Source: Streptomyces liangshanensis (GTDB lineage: Bacteria; Actinomycetota; Actinomycetes; Streptomycetales; Streptomycetaceae). Taken from it: a DNA stretch of 64,000 nucleotides. A program made the position numbers and the translations under genes. A model generated the notes under the pieces. That model was given only the letters and a program-made list of their open reading frames with translations. It made no database searches and was not told where the DNA came from. The DNA is taken from the NCBI RefSeq assembly GCF_011694815.1, contig NZ_CP050177.1, positions 1,922,001 through 1,986,000 of the forward strand, written 5' to 3'. Positions 36,305-45,579 of this stretch are shown in pieces (the first letter of the stretch is position 1; each line of letters begins with the position of its first letter).

Positions 36305-38212
36305 TCACCCGCCGCTCCCCCGGGAGGCGAGCGGGTTGGGAACCGTACCGTGCACAGCGGCGTGCGGGCGCTGCGCCCGGTCGCGGTACCCGTCGAGATG
36401 GAGGCGGTTGCGGTTCAGGCACAGCCGGGCGATGCGCGGTGTGAGCAGGTCGAACGTCTCGAAACGCTCGCGGAGTTCCGGGAAGCGGTCCTGGTGCCGG
36501 TCGATCTCGGCCCGTACGAGTGACCAGAACTCGGCCTCGGACACGCCCAGTTGATCTTCGCAGAGCGGTGCCAGATAGCGGAACACACCGACGAAGAGCC
36601 CTGAATGGATGAACTGCACCAGGAAGCCCGGCTCTTCGGTGAGAAGGACGTCCTTCACCTCGCGGGGCATCGTGTCGTGCTCGGGCAGCGGCAGGGCGCT
36701 GACGTTCACGTCGTCGACGAAGTCCTTGATCGCGAGCCGTACCGGCGCGTCCTGGTCGTCGAAGACGACGATGGCGTTCTCGCCGTGCGGGGAGAAGACC
36801 GTCCCGTACCGGTAGAGGAAGTGCAGCAGGGGCGGCAGCAGGGCGGCGAAGAGCCGTTCGAGCCAGACGGCGGGGGCCAGTCCCGACCGGGCGACGAGTT
36901 CGGCGGTGAGGGCCCGGCCCGCCGGGTCGGTCTGGAGCAGCGAGGCGAGGGTGCGGGCGCGCTCGCCGGGGGCCAGCCGGGCCTGGAGGGGTTCGCGCCA
37001 GATCGCGCCGAGCAGTTCCTTGTACTGGTACGGGACCTCGGGGAGGTGGTCGTACAGCGGGTGCTCGACGGCCACGGACGCCACCTCGCCGAGGAGGATC
37101 ACCCCGCACTCGTCGCGCAGGAAGGGGTCAGCGTCGCGCAGTCCGTGGACCCAGGCGGTGACGGCGGGGGCGGCGAGGGTGCGTTCGGTGGGGAGGCCGC
37201 GCCAGACCAGGGTGTTGAGGACGGACAGCGGCAGTTTGACGGTGTGCCGGTCGGGCCGGTCGACGTTCAGGAAGGTTCTGACGGACTGCTGCGGGAGTCT
37301 GAGGTCACCGTCGGAGGGGAGGGGCACGACGGCTCCCCGGGCTATCTCCGCGGTGTACAGCGGGAGGAGCACCTCGTCCCACTGCCAGGGGTGGACGGGC
37401 AGGTAGAGGTACGCGGCGGGGTCGAGGCCCCGGTCGCGCAGGACCCGGTCGTAGCGCTCGCGGACGGCCGCGTCGAGTTCGAGGGCGTACAGCAGGTCGG
37501 GGGTGCGGAGGGCGGGGACACCGCTGTACGTGGCGAGCGAGGTGCTGACGGCGATCCACGGGAGCGCGGCGGCTGTGCGGGCCTCGGGGGCCCAGCGGGC
37601 CGCGTCGGGGGCGGAGAAGCCGATCCTGCCCTTGTTGAGGACGATCCACGGGTGGCCGGTCTGGTGTCCTTCGAGCTCCGCGTAGCCGAGGTCGGCGAGG
37701 CGGTCGGCGCTCAGGGCGGTGTGGTCGAGCCGGACGTCGGCGGCGAGGGTGGTGGAGAGCTCGCGGACGAGGTGGCCGAGGGTCGCGCCGTCGAGGGCGA
37801 GGACGCCGCGGGCGAGCATCAGGAAGCGCAGGGGGTCCGTGAAGGGCCGGCCCTCGGAGGTGACGGTCCCCGCGTCGACGCGCCAGCTGCCGTACGAGCC
37901 GCGGGTGGCGCGGAAGGCGAGTGTCCCGCCGGCGTCGAGGGTGAGGGTGTAGAGGCCGTCGTCCTCGCCGGGCCGCGGTTCGATGATCTCCTCGTACGCG
38001 AACTCCCCGAGCATCTTGGCGAGGAGGCGGGCGCCCGCGCGGTCCCACGCCCGGGCGGTCAGCCCGGGTGGGGAGAACAGGTCGCCGGGGGCGTCGGCGG
38101 CGGTACGGGACGGGGCGCCGGTCGCGTCGCCGGCCGGCTCCTGGGCCGCGTCGCGCGCCGCGTCGTGCGGGGAGCCGTGGGTGGAGTCGTGGGTGACGGA
38201 GGACTGGGGCAC
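36305..38212 (-). CDS. NIS siderophore synthetase (IucA/IucC family), distal
   Basis: This 635-residue NRPS-independent siderophore synthetase joins a carboxylate such as citrate to an amine or hydroxylamine with ATP. I chose GTG 38212 with GAGGAG upstream. The first 60 residues are low-complexity. Family motifs are GHPWIVLNKGRIGF, YLPVHPWQWDEVL, LPQQSVRTFLNV, KLPLSVLNTLVW and FSPHGENAIVVFDD, then DFVDDVNV. The C-terminal FhuF-like iron-binding part is present. It is the last gene of the aminotransferase–NIS–GNAT–NIS cluster, separated from the GNAT gene by 172 bp that contain two 38-bp direct repeats. Confidence 0.92.
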   Translation of the reverse strand: MPQSSVTHDSTHGSPHDAARDAAQEPAGDATGAPSRTAADAPGDLFSPPGLTARAWDRAGARLLAKMLGEFAYEEIIEPRPGEDDGLYTLTLDAGGTLAFRATRGSYGSWRVDAGTVTSEGRPFTDPLRFLMLARGVLALDGATLGHLVRELSTTLAADVRLDHTALSADRLADLGYAELEGHQTGHPWIVLNKGRIGFSAPDAARWAPEARTAAALPWIAVSTSLATYSGVPALRTPDLLYALELDAAVRERYDRVLRDRGLDPAAYLYLPVHPWQWDEVLLPLYTAEIARGAVVPLPSDGDLRLPQQSVRTFLNVDRPDRHTVKLPLSVLNTLVWRGLPTERTLAAPAVTAWVHGLRDADPFLRDECGVILLGEVASVAVEHPLYDHLPEVPYQYKELLGAIWREPLQARLAPGERARTLASLLQTDPAGRALTAELVARSGLAPAVWLERLFAALLPPLLHFLYRYGTVFSPHGENAIVVFDDQDAPVRLAIKDFVDDVNVSALPLPEHDTMPREVKDVLLTEEPGFLVQFIHSGLFVGVFRYLAPLCEDQLGVSEAEFWSLVRAEIDRHQDRFPELRERFETFDLLTPRIARLCLNRNRLHLDGYRDRAQRPHAAVHGTVPNPLASRGSGG

Positions 38213-38247
38213 GGGGGCTCCTCGGGAGGCGGGCCGGAAGGGATGGA

Positions 38248-38328
38248 GCGGTGCGGTGCGGTCGTTACCCGGTGTTCGTCGGGCGGGCGGGCGGTGCGGT
38301 GCGGTCGTTACGCGGTGCCGGTCGGGCG
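38248..38328. repeat. Two 38-bp direct repeats between siderophore genes
   Basis: Positions 38248–38285 and 38291–38328 are direct repeats identical at 34 of 38 positions, separated by 5 bp. They start GCGGTGCGGTGCGGTCG. They lie between the GNAT gene stop and the start of the distal NIS synthetase. Confidence 0.75.
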
Positions 38329-38384
38329 ATGTGTCGGTGGAGCTGCGTGCGCGTCGAGCGCCGCGGTTCAAGGCGGCTGCGCCC

Positions 38385-39095
38385 TCAGAGCAGGTCGCGG
38401 AGCGCGCGGTCGCGGACCATCAGGGCGGCTCTCTTGTCGGGGAGGTCGATCTCCGCGCCGAAGCGGAACCCGGCGCTGAGGAACGCCGAGACGGACGGCG
38501 TGTTGCGCAGGTCCGGTTCGGCGACGACCCGCCCGCAGCGGGGCCGGTGGTCGAGCACGAGGTCCGCGACGGCCCTGAGCAGGGCGGTGCCGACGCCCCG
38601 GCCCCGGTCGGCGACGCCCCCCAGGAGGAGGTGGATCCCGGTGTCGTGCGGGCGGGCCGGGTAGTGACGCGCGAGCGGGTCGAGATCGGCCCGGTAGATC
38701 TCCCAGTAGCTCATCGGGATCCCGCCGAGCACACCGAGGCAGGGGGCGCTGCGCCCGTCCCCGTGCAGTTGTGGCCGCAGGTGGTCGGCGGTCACGGACT
38801 CGGGTCCCGCCAGCTCCCAGAACGCGGCGACTGCCGGATCGTTCATCCACCGGCTGATCAGGGCAAGGTCCCGCTCGACGCGGACGGGGACGAGCTGGAA
38901 GACACCGGCGGAGGTGGTGACGGGTCCCCACTGCGCCGGGGAATCGAGGAGCCGCCCGTCGGGGCCGCCGCCGGGCGGCGGGGAGCCGCCCGTCGGGAGC
39001 CCGGCGGCCGGGTCGCCTTCCGCGAACAGCGCGATCAGCTCGTCGGTGAGCCGCAGATCGAGGGTGTCCTCGGCGCTCGCATCGGTGGGAGGCAC
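38385..39095 (-). CDS. GNAT acyltransferase of siderophore biosynthesis (IucB/RhbD-like)
   Basis: This 236-residue protein starts at GTG 39095. The first 60 residues are a variable Pro/Gly-rich leader. The GNAT domain of the siderophore type follows: LVPVRVERDLALISRWMND, then FWELAG, MSYWEIYRADLDPLARHY (substrate side), and the acetyl-CoA loop with VADRGRGVGTALLRAVADLV. In aerobactin and rhizobactin pathways this enzyme acylates an N-hydroxylated diamine before condensation with citrate. It sits between the two NIS synthetases, 43 bp after the first. No N-monooxygenase gene is present nearby. Confidence 0.88.
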   Translation of the reverse strand: MPPTDASAEDTLDLRLTDELIALFAEGDPAAGLPTGGSPPPGGGPDGRLLDSPAQWGPVTTSAGVFQLVPVRVERDLALISRWMNDPAVAAFWELAGPESVTADHLRPQLHGDGRSAPCLGVLGGIPMSYWEIYRADLDPLARHYPARPHDTGIHLLLGGVADRGRGVGTALLRAVADLVLDHRPRCGRVVAEPDLRNTPSVSAFLSAGFRFGAEIDLPDKRAALMVRDRALRDLL

Positions 39096-39138
39096 AGTGG
39101 CGCTCTCCTCTCGGCAGTTCGGACAGGGAGGTGTTCCT

Positions 39139-41061
39139 TCAGCGGCGAAGGGGGTTGGTGATCGTGACGTAGACGGACTGGGTGTCGACCGGTCCCACCA
39201 GCTCGTCGAGGCCGTGCAGCCGGGTGAGCAGGTTGGCCTTGCAGCGCAGGGTGGGCGCCTCCAGGAGCAGCGCGGGCAGCGGTGAGCCGAGCGCCGCGGC
39301 CCCGGCGAGGAACTGCCGGAGGGCGGCGAGCAGCACCCGCTCGTCGGCGAGCCCCTGCGCCCCGAACGCGCCGATGAGGCCGAGGACGTTGTTGATGCCG
39401 AGGTAGTAGGCGAAGCGCTCGTCGGTGACCGCGTCGGAGACGAACGTGTCGCTGGCCGCCCCGATGCCGGGGAGGCGGCGTTCCAGGGCGGCGCGGTGGG
39501 ACTCGCGGAAGTAGTAGCCCTGGTTGTCGCGGTAGCGCCCGCCGGCCGGCCAGCCGTCGGCGTCGAGGAGCACCAGGGTGTTCTGCTGGTGGGCCTCCAG
39601 GGCGATGCCCGCGGTGCCGTCGAGCCAGAGCACCGGGCGTACGACGTGGTCCAGGTAGCGCAGGAACCACTCGGCCGACACGGCGGCGGTGGAGCGGCCG
39701 GTACGGGCGGCGAGCGCGGCGACGGTCGCGGCCAGCCGGGAGTGGGTGCCCGGCGTTCCCGGGTAGGGCCGGGGGGCGGTCAGCGCGGCGATGCAGACGG
39801 CGTCGTCGCCGGGGCGGAACGGGTTGTGGCGGAGCATGACGTCGAGTCCGGTGACGGGGTGTCCGTCCGGGGTGTCGACGGCGAGCCAGGCGGGGTCGCG
39901 GACGATGTCGAAGGAGGGGTGGGCGGCCTGCCACTCCTTGCCGAGTCCGCCGCGCAGGAGGCGGTGGACCTCGACGCCGCGGTGGAGTTCCTTGCGGAGG
40001 TTCTCCCGGCGGGAGTTGGTGATGCGCAGGCCGAGGGAGAGCTTGAGCATGGCGGGGGCGCCCGGCCGGTGCACGGTGCGGATCGAGGAGGTGGGGTGCC
40101 AGGAGTCGCCCTGTGCCCCGAGGTCGTGGAGGAGTCCGGCGTCGAAGAGGTCTGCGACCTCCTGACGGTGCCTCAGATCTCTTGCCTGCCAGGGGTGGAG
40201 GGGCAGCGGGACGGTGTGGTCGGGCAGGGGGAGGTCGCCGAGGAGGCGGGCGGTGAGCTGTCCGGCGGGGACCACGCGGCCCTGTTCGGTCCAGGCGGAG
40301 TCGGTGGCGAGGACGGACCGGTCGACGGCCATCCAGTGGAGCAGGAAGGAGCCGCGCAACTCCGGTGAGTAGAGGCGGGCTTCGGCCTCGGAGAGGCCTT
40401 CGCGGCTCTTGGGGGTGGGGTGCAGGGGGTGGCCGAGGACGAGGGACTGCTCGGCGGTGAGGAACAGGTCGGCGCCGACGGCCGCGCCGGGGCGGCGGCG
40501 CCGGTCGGTGACGAACGCGGCGGTGTGGCGTACGGAGTCGGCGACCCGGCCGACGAGGTCGGCGCCCTGGAAGCGGCCGGACTCGCGGCCGAGGAGGGCG
40601 GCGAGGGTGACGGCCTCGACGGCTGGGGCGTCGCCGGGGGCACTCTCCAGGAACGGCATCCCGAAGCGGTGCCAGCCCGTGGCGGACCAGTACCGGACGG
40701 GTACGAGCAGGGCGGTGCCGCTGACGTGGAGCGGGACGCGCAGTACGTCGCCCTCGGGGCGGGCGAGGTTGTTCTCCCGTACCCAGCAGCGCAGCAGGTT
40801 CTCGACGGCCGCCGCGTCGGCCGCCTTCTGCGGGTCGGGGTGGTCCAGGTGGTCGGGGTGGTCCGCGTGGCCCGGCCGGTCCGCAGGTCCCGGCCGGTTC
40901 GCGGGTCCTGACCGGTCGCCGGTCGACGCGGCGGTCGGCGGGCGCGTCTCGGCGGGGCTCGCGACCGTTTGCCGCGGCACCGTCGGCGACTCGACGGTGA
41001 GGGGGGCCTCGGCGGAGGAACGGCCGTCGGCCTCGGGCGCATCGGGTGCGGTGGGGTTCAC
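39139..41061 (-). CDS. NIS siderophore synthetase (IucA/IucC family), proximal
   Basis: This 640-residue NIS synthetase starts at GTG 41061, 32 bp after the aminotransferase stop. The first 80 residues are Pro/Asp/His-rich and disordered, with a DHPDHLDHPD repeat. The catalytic core shows GHPLHPTPKSREGL, LPLHPWQARDL, WHPTSSIRTVHRP, KLSLGLRITNSRREN and ALEAHQQNTLVLLD. The HPTPKSR motif is typical of the IucA-like class binding citrate. The C-terminal part has NQGYYFRESH. It is predicted to make the first amide bond of a citrate-based siderophore. It may be translationally linked with the neighbouring genes. Confidence 0.92.
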   Translation of the reverse strand: MNPTAPDAPEADGRSSAEAPLTVESPTVPRQTVASPAETRPPTAASTGDRSGPANRPGPADRPGHADHPDHLDHPDPQKAADAAAVENLLRCWVRENNLARPEGDVLRVPLHVSGTALLVPVRYWSATGWHRFGMPFLESAPGDAPAVEAVTLAALLGRESGRFQGADLVGRVADSVRHTAAFVTDRRRRPGAAVGADLFLTAEQSLVLGHPLHPTPKSREGLSEAEARLYSPELRGSFLLHWMAVDRSVLATDSAWTEQGRVVPAGQLTARLLGDLPLPDHTVPLPLHPWQARDLRHRQEVADLFDAGLLHDLGAQGDSWHPTSSIRTVHRPGAPAMLKLSLGLRITNSRRENLRKELHRGVEVHRLLRGGLGKEWQAAHPSFDIVRDPAWLAVDTPDGHPVTGLDVMLRHNPFRPGDDAVCIAALTAPRPYPGTPGTHSRLAATVAALAARTGRSTAAVSAEWFLRYLDHVVRPVLWLDGTAGIALEAHQQNTLVLLDADGWPAGGRYRDNQGYYFRESHRAALERRLPGIGAASDTFVSDAVTDERFAYYLGINNVLGLIGAFGAQGLADERVLLAALRQFLAGAAALGSPLPALLLEAPTLRCKANLLTRLHGLDELVGPVDTQSVYVTITNPLRR

Positions 41062-41093
41062 GAGTGGGGGCTTCCTTGTGATGGGGTCCGGGG

Positions 41094-42458
41094 TCAGTGC
41101 GACGGACCGGATTCTGTCCGGAGGAGCGCTCCGCGCTCGGCTGCGGCCAGGGCGTCGGCGAACCGGTCGAGGACGGCGGCGGCCTGTTCGTCGGTGAGGG
41201 TGAGGGGCGGGAGCAGACGGACGACGGCGGACTGCCGGCCGCCGAGCTCGACGATGAGCCCGCGCCGGAGGCACTCCTGCTGGACCGCCCTGGCGAGGAC
41301 GGGGTCCGGCGGAGCCGGGGCGTCGGCCTCGGGAGAGACCAACTCCACCCCGATCATGAGGCCCCGGCCGCGCACGTCCCCGATGCAGGGGTGGTTCGCG
41401 GCGAGTCCCTGGAGCTGTCCCAGCATGCGGGCACCGAGGAGGGCGGCGCGCTCGGCGAGACGGTTCTCCCGTACGTACGCGAGGGTGGCGGCGCCCGCCG
41501 CCATGGCGAGTTGGTTGCCGCGGAAGGTCCCCGCGTGGGCGCCGGGCTGCCAGCAGTCGAGATCCTCGTGGTAGACGATCACCGCCAGCGGGAGGGAGCC
41601 ACCGATCGCCTTGGAGAGAACCATGACGTCAGGGGTGATTCCGCTGTGCTCCACGGCCCAGAAGGTACCGGTCCGCCCGACTCCTGTCTGTACCTCGTCC
41701 GCGATGAGCGGGATGGAGCGGGCCGTGGTGATCTCACGCATCCTGCGCAGCCAGGCGTCCGGCGCGGGGATCACCCCGCCCTCGCCCTGGACCGGTTCGA
41801 GGATCATCGCGGCGGGCGCGGGCACCCCGCCCTTGGGGTCGTCGAGGAGGTTCTCGGTCCAGCGGGCGGCGAGTTCGGCGCCGCGCTCCCCGCCGATGCC
41901 GAACGGGCAGCGGTAGTCGTACGGGTAGGGAAGCCGGGTGACCCGTACGTCGGGGGCCCCGCCGGACGCCGCGAGGGCGCCGGCCGTCATCCCGTGGTAG
42001 GCCCCGGTGAAGGAGAGGAGGCCCGAGCGGCCGGTGGCGGTACGGACGAGGGTGAGCGCGGCCTCGACGGCGTCCGTGCCGGCGGGACCGCAGAACTGCA
42101 CCCGCGCGTGGCGGGCGAACCGCGGGGGCAGCGTGGCGAACAGCTCCGTGGTGAAGGCGTCCTTGACGGGGGTGGCGAGGTCGAGGACGTGCAGCGGGGC
42201 GCCCGAGTCGAGGACCTTCCTGATCGCGTCGAGGACCACCGGGTGGTTGTGCCCGAGGGCCAGGGTGCCCGCGCCGGACAGACAGTCCAAGTACCGTCTG
42301 CCGTCGGCGCCTTCGATGGTCAGGCCCCGGGCGCGCACGGGAACGATGGGCAGCGACCTCGCGTACGTACGAGCCGCCGATTCACGCAGCGCCTGGCGCC
42401 GCAGAATGCCCTCGTGTGCGACGGTCGGTGCCGCCGGAGCTGGTTCGGTCACGGCCAC
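41094..42458 (-). CDS. Diaminobutyrate-type class III aminotransferase
   Basis: This 454-residue PLP enzyme starts at GTG 42458 with GGGAGGA about 9 nt upstream. The core shows LDCLSGAGTLALGHNHP, FCGPAGTDAVEAALTL, FTGAYHGMTAGALAASG, the aspartate in PLIADEVQTGVGRTG and the PLP lysine in MVLSKAIGGSLPLA. These are typical of L-2,4-diaminobutyrate:2-oxoglutarate aminotransferases such as RhbA. The product would be diaminobutyrate made from aspartate semialdehyde. No DABA decarboxylase is adjacent. It leads the siderophore operon and is divergent from a lipoprotein protease gene. Confidence 0.9.
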   Translation of the reverse strand: MAVTEPAPAAPTVAHEGILRRQALRESAARTYARSLPIVPVRARGLTIEGADGRRYLDCLSGAGTLALGHNHPVVLDAIRKVLDSGAPLHVLDLATPVKDAFTTELFATLPPRFARHARVQFCGPAGTDAVEAALTLVRTATGRSGLLSFTGAYHGMTAGALAASGGAPDVRVTRLPYPYDYRCPFGIGGERGAELAARWTENLLDDPKGGVPAPAAMILEPVQGEGGVIPAPDAWLRRMREITTARSIPLIADEVQTGVGRTGTFWAVEHSGITPDVMVLSKAIGGSLPLAVIVYHEDLDCWQPGAHAGTFRGNQLAMAAGAATLAYVRENRLAERAALLGARMLGQLQGLAANHPCIGDVRGRGLMIGVELVSPEADAPAPPDPVLARAVQQECLRRGLIVELGGRQSAVVRLLPPLTLTDEQAAAVLDRFADALAAAERGALLRTESGPSH

Positions 42459-42744
42459 GGCTGATGGTCCTCCCGCAGTCACAGGTCGGTTGTGTGTCGG
42501 TACGGCGCTCACCGGCCGGAACCCGGCGGCGGACGGCGTACGTGTCCCCCCGCACATGTCAACGACGGGGAATGCCCCGGATCACGGGCCCGCGGGAAGA
42601 ACCTTGGCCGCGGAACCACGCCCCTGCCGTTCGCCGTCCCCATCGGCAACGGCATAGTGGGAGGGCGCGCCCCAGGACCGTGACCTGGCGCGCCGTCGGT
42701 TCCTACAGCTCGGCACAACTCCTAAGTCCCTGGGGGATTCACGC
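42459..42744. other. Divergent intergenic region, siderophore operon / serine protease
   Basis: This 286-bp region must contain the siderophore promoter. I looked for an IdeR/DmdR iron box (TTAGGTTAGGCTAACCTAA-like) and see none on either strand. A CTGGGGG site precedes the protease start at 42745. No coding potential is evident. Confidence 0.5.
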
Positions 42745-43965
42745 ATGCGACCCATCCGCCCGATGTCCGCCGTCCGCAGGGGAAGGCGCCCGGGGCGCGG
42801 GATGTCCTCCGCCCTCGCGGCGGTCTCCCTGGCCACGGTGCTGGCACTCACCGCGACGGCCTGCGGCTCGGGTGACAACACCGCGTCCGACGGCTCGTCC
42901 GGCGCGACTGCCGCCCCCGCCGACGGCAAGATCCAGATTCCTGACGATCTCAAGGAGCGCCTCAAGGAGCGCGGGATCGACATGGACAAGTGGAAGAACG
43001 GCGAGTGGAAGGACTGGGACAAGGACAAGTGGCTGCGTGAGGCCCGGGACTTCGTCAACCCGATCATCAAGGACCTCTGGGGCCCGGACCGGATGCGCGA
43101 CGCGCAGCAGCCCCCGGAGCAGCCGGTCGCGGACCACGACATCTCGGGTGACGCCGGGGTGACGGACCCGACGCCGCAGCCGGTCGAGGCGGCGGCCGTG
43201 AGCACGCCGTACGACGCCAGTTCGCCCGCGTCGGGGAAGCTGTTCTTCGACGGTCCCGAGGGGTCGATGGTCTGCTCGGCGACCGTGGTCACGGACCCGG
43301 CGCACCCCGGCAAGTCCAACCTGGTCTGGACGGCGGGGCATTGTGTGCACGCCGGCAAGAAGGGCGGCTGGTACCGCAACCTGGTCTTCGTGCCGTCGTA
43401 CAACAACGACGGTCTGTCGGAGGCCGCGTTGCAGGCCGATCCCGACAAGCAGGCCCCGCACGGCCTGTGGTGGGCGGACGGCGCGCTGACCTCCGACCAG
43501 TGGATCGCGCAGGGTTCGTCCACCGGCGGGCAGGGCGCTCCGTACGACTTCGCGGTCATCCATGTGACGCCGGAGAAGGGCGGCACGGGCGCTTCCCTGG
43601 AGGAGACGGTCGGCGCGGCGCTGCCCGTCGACTTCGACGCCCCGGCCACGGCGGACATCTCGACCGTGACGGCCACCGGTTACCCGGCGGCGCCGCCGTT
43701 CGAGGGCCAGAAGCAGTTCCGGTGCGCGGACCGGCCGGGCCGGCTGTCGCTGAAGGCGGACGACCCGACGATGTACCGCATCGGCTGCACGATGACGGGT
43801 GGTTCGTCGGGCGGCGGCTGGGTCGCCGAGGGCGCCGACGGCAAGCCCGCGCTGGTGTCCAACACGTCGATCGGCCCGGTCAAGGCCGGCTGGCTGGCCG
43901 GCCCGCGCCTGGGTGACGTGGCGAAGGGCATCTACGACGCGGTCAGCGAGAAGTTCGCGAAGTAG
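42745..43965 (+). CDS. Lipoprotein trypsin-like serine peptidase
   Basis: This 406-residue protein has a signal sequence with a lipobox LTATAC (Cys40), so the mature form should be lipid-anchored on the cell surface. A Ser/Gly/Ala linker and a charged helical segment with KERLKERGIDMDKWKNGEW (about 70–90) precede the protease domain. The catalytic triad is His199 (WTAGHCV), Asp268 (YDFAVI) and Ser355 (GGSSGGGW). The GGSSGGGW serine motif puts it with the V8/glutamyl-endopeptidase-like branch of family S1. The substrate is unknown. A strong terminator follows. Confidence 0.9.
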   Translation: MRPIRPMSAVRRGRRPGRGMSSALAAVSLATVLALTATACGSGDNTASDGSSGATAAPADGKIQIPDDLKERLKERGIDMDKWKNGEWKDWDKDKWLREARDFVNPIIKDLWGPDRMRDAQQPPEQPVADHDISGDAGVTDPTPQPVEAAAVSTPYDASSPASGKLFFDGPEGSMVCSATVVTDPAHPGKSNLVWTAGHCVHAGKKGGWYRNLVFVPSYNNDGLSEAALQADPDKQAPHGLWWADGALTSDQWIAQGSSTGGQGAPYDFAVIHVTPEKGGTGASLEETVGAALPVDFDAPATADISTVTATGYPAAPPFEGQKQFRCADRPGRLSLKADDPTMYRIGCTMTGGSSGGGWVAEGADGKPALVSNTSIGPVKAGWLAGPRLGDVAKGIYDAVSEKFAK

Positions 43966-43998
43966 CGGCGCGAGTGCGTTAACCCGACAGACACGACG

Positions 43999-44041
43999 GC
44001 CAAGGGCCCGTTCCCTCACGAGGAGGGAACGGGCCCTTGGC
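43999..44041. terminator. Perfect 19-bp terminator hairpin
   Basis: Positions 43999–44017 and 44023–44041 are exact reverse complements around the loop ACGAG, between the convergent peptidase and hflX genes. It should terminate both. Confidence 0.88.
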
Positions 44042-44067
44042 GTTCGAGCGTCCGCGTGGCCGTACGG

Positions 44068-45579
44068 TCAGGGCGCGACCGGCACCGGGACGTACCCGGA
44101 CAGGGCCGCGGCCAGCTCCTCGTGGACGCGTGCCTTGAGGAGCGTGCCCTCCGGGGTGTGCTCCTCGGAGAGGACCTCACCCTCGGCGTGCACCCGCGAG
44201 ACCAGCCCGCCCAGGGTGTACGGGACGAGCACCTCGACCTCGACCTCGGGCCGGGGCAGCTCGGCGTCGATGAGCGCGAGCAGCTCGGCGATGCCCTGGC
44301 CCGTACGGGCCGAGACCGCGATCGCGTACCGCTCGGCGCCCAGGAGCCGCTGGAGGACCAGCGGATCGGCGGCGTCGGCCTTGTTGATCACGACGATCTC
44401 GCGGACGTCCACCGCGCCGACGTCCCGGACGACCTCGCGCACGGCGGCGAGCTGCTCCTCCGGGGAGGGGTGCGAACCGTCCACCACGTGCAGGATCAGG
44501 TCGGAGTCGCCGACCTCCTCCATCGTGGAGCGGAACGCCTCGACCAGGTGGTGCGGCAGGTGCCGGACGAAGCCGACCGTGTCGGCCAGCGTGTACGTCC
44601 GGCCGCTCGGCGTCTCGGCGCGGCGCACGGTGGGGTCCAGGGTGGCGAACAACGCGTTCTCCACCAGCACCCCGGCGCCCGTCAGGCGGTTGAGCAGGGA
44701 CGACTTGCCCGCGTTCGTGTATCCGGCGATCGCGACCGACGGCACCCTGTTACGGCGCCGCTCCTGCCGCTTGATCTCGCGGCCGGTCTTCATCTCCGCG
44801 ATCTCCCGGCGCATCTTCGCCATCTTCTCGCGGATCCGGCGCCGGTCCGTCTCGATCTTGGTCTCACCGGGGCCGCGGGTGGCCATGCCGCCACCGCCGC
44901 CGCCACCCATCTGCCGGGAGAGCGATTGGCCCCAGCCGCGCAGCCTCGGCAGCATGTACTGCATCTGGGCCAGCGCGACCTGCGCCTTGCCCTCACGGGA
45001 CTTGGCGTGCTGGGCGAAGATGTCGAGGATCAGGGCCGTACGGTCCACGACCTTGACCTTGACGACGTCTTCGAGGTGGATGAGCTGGCCGGGGCTCAGC
45101 TCACCGTCGCACACGACGGTGTCGGCCCCGCTCTCCAGGACGATGTCCCGGAGCTCCTGGGCCTTGCCCGAGCCGATGTACGTGGCCGGGTCGGGCTTGT
45201 CGCGGCGCTGGATCACGCCGTCGAGGACCAGCGCGCCGGCCGTCTCGGCGAGCGCCGCCAGCTCCGCGAGGGAGTTCTCGGAGTCCCGCACGGTCCCCGA
45301 CGTCCAGACACCGACGAGCACCACGCGCTCCAGGCGCAGCTGCCGGTACTCGACCTCGGTGACGTCTTCGAGCTCGGTGGAGAGGCCTGCCACGCGGCGC
45401 AGGGCCGCGCGGTCGGAGCGGTCGAGCTGCTCGCCGTCCCGCGCCCCGTCGATCTCATGGCTCCAGGCGACGTCCTCTTCCATCAGAGCATCGGCCCGAA
45501 GGCTGTCCGTGCGGGTGTCCGCAGTGCTGTCGTCCGCGAAGGTCTGCGCGTGCTGGGAAGGGGAGGAAGAGGAGGTCAT
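44068..45579 (-). CDS. hflX: Ribosome-associated GTPase HflX
   Basis: This 503-residue GTPase splits stalled or hibernating ribosomes. The N-terminal HflX domain (about 70–270) includes YIGSGKAQEL and VVCDGELSPGQL, then a Gly-rich linker (GGGGGGMATRGPGETKIETD). The G domain follows with G1 GYTNAGKSSLLNRL (about 283), G3 DTVGFVRHLP and G4 NKAD. The C-terminal domain is short. The start ATG 45579 gives a Ser/Asp-rich leader longer than in E. coli HflX. It is downstream of the M1 peptidase gene by 159 bp. Confidence 0.95.
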   Translation of the reverse strand: MTSSSSPSQHAQTFADDSTADTRTDSLRADALMEEDVAWSHEIDGARDGEQLDRSDRAALRRVAGLSTELEDVTEVEYRQLRLERVVLVGVWTSGTVRDSENSLAELAALAETAGALVLDGVIQRRDKPDPATYIGSGKAQELRDIVLESGADTVVCDGELSPGQLIHLEDVVKVKVVDRTALILDIFAQHAKSREGKAQVALAQMQYMLPRLRGWGQSLSRQMGGGGGGGMATRGPGETKIETDRRRIREKMAKMRREIAEMKTGREIKRQERRRNRVPSVAIAGYTNAGKSSLLNRLTGAGVLVENALFATLDPTVRRAETPSGRTYTLADTVGFVRHLPHHLVEAFRSTMEEVGDSDLILHVVDGSHPSPEEQLAAVREVVRDVGAVDVREIVVINKADAADPLVLQRLLGAERYAIAVSARTGQGIAELLALIDAELPRPEVEVEVLVPYTLGGLVSRVHAEGEVLSEEHTPEGTLLKARVHEELAAALSGYVPVPVAP

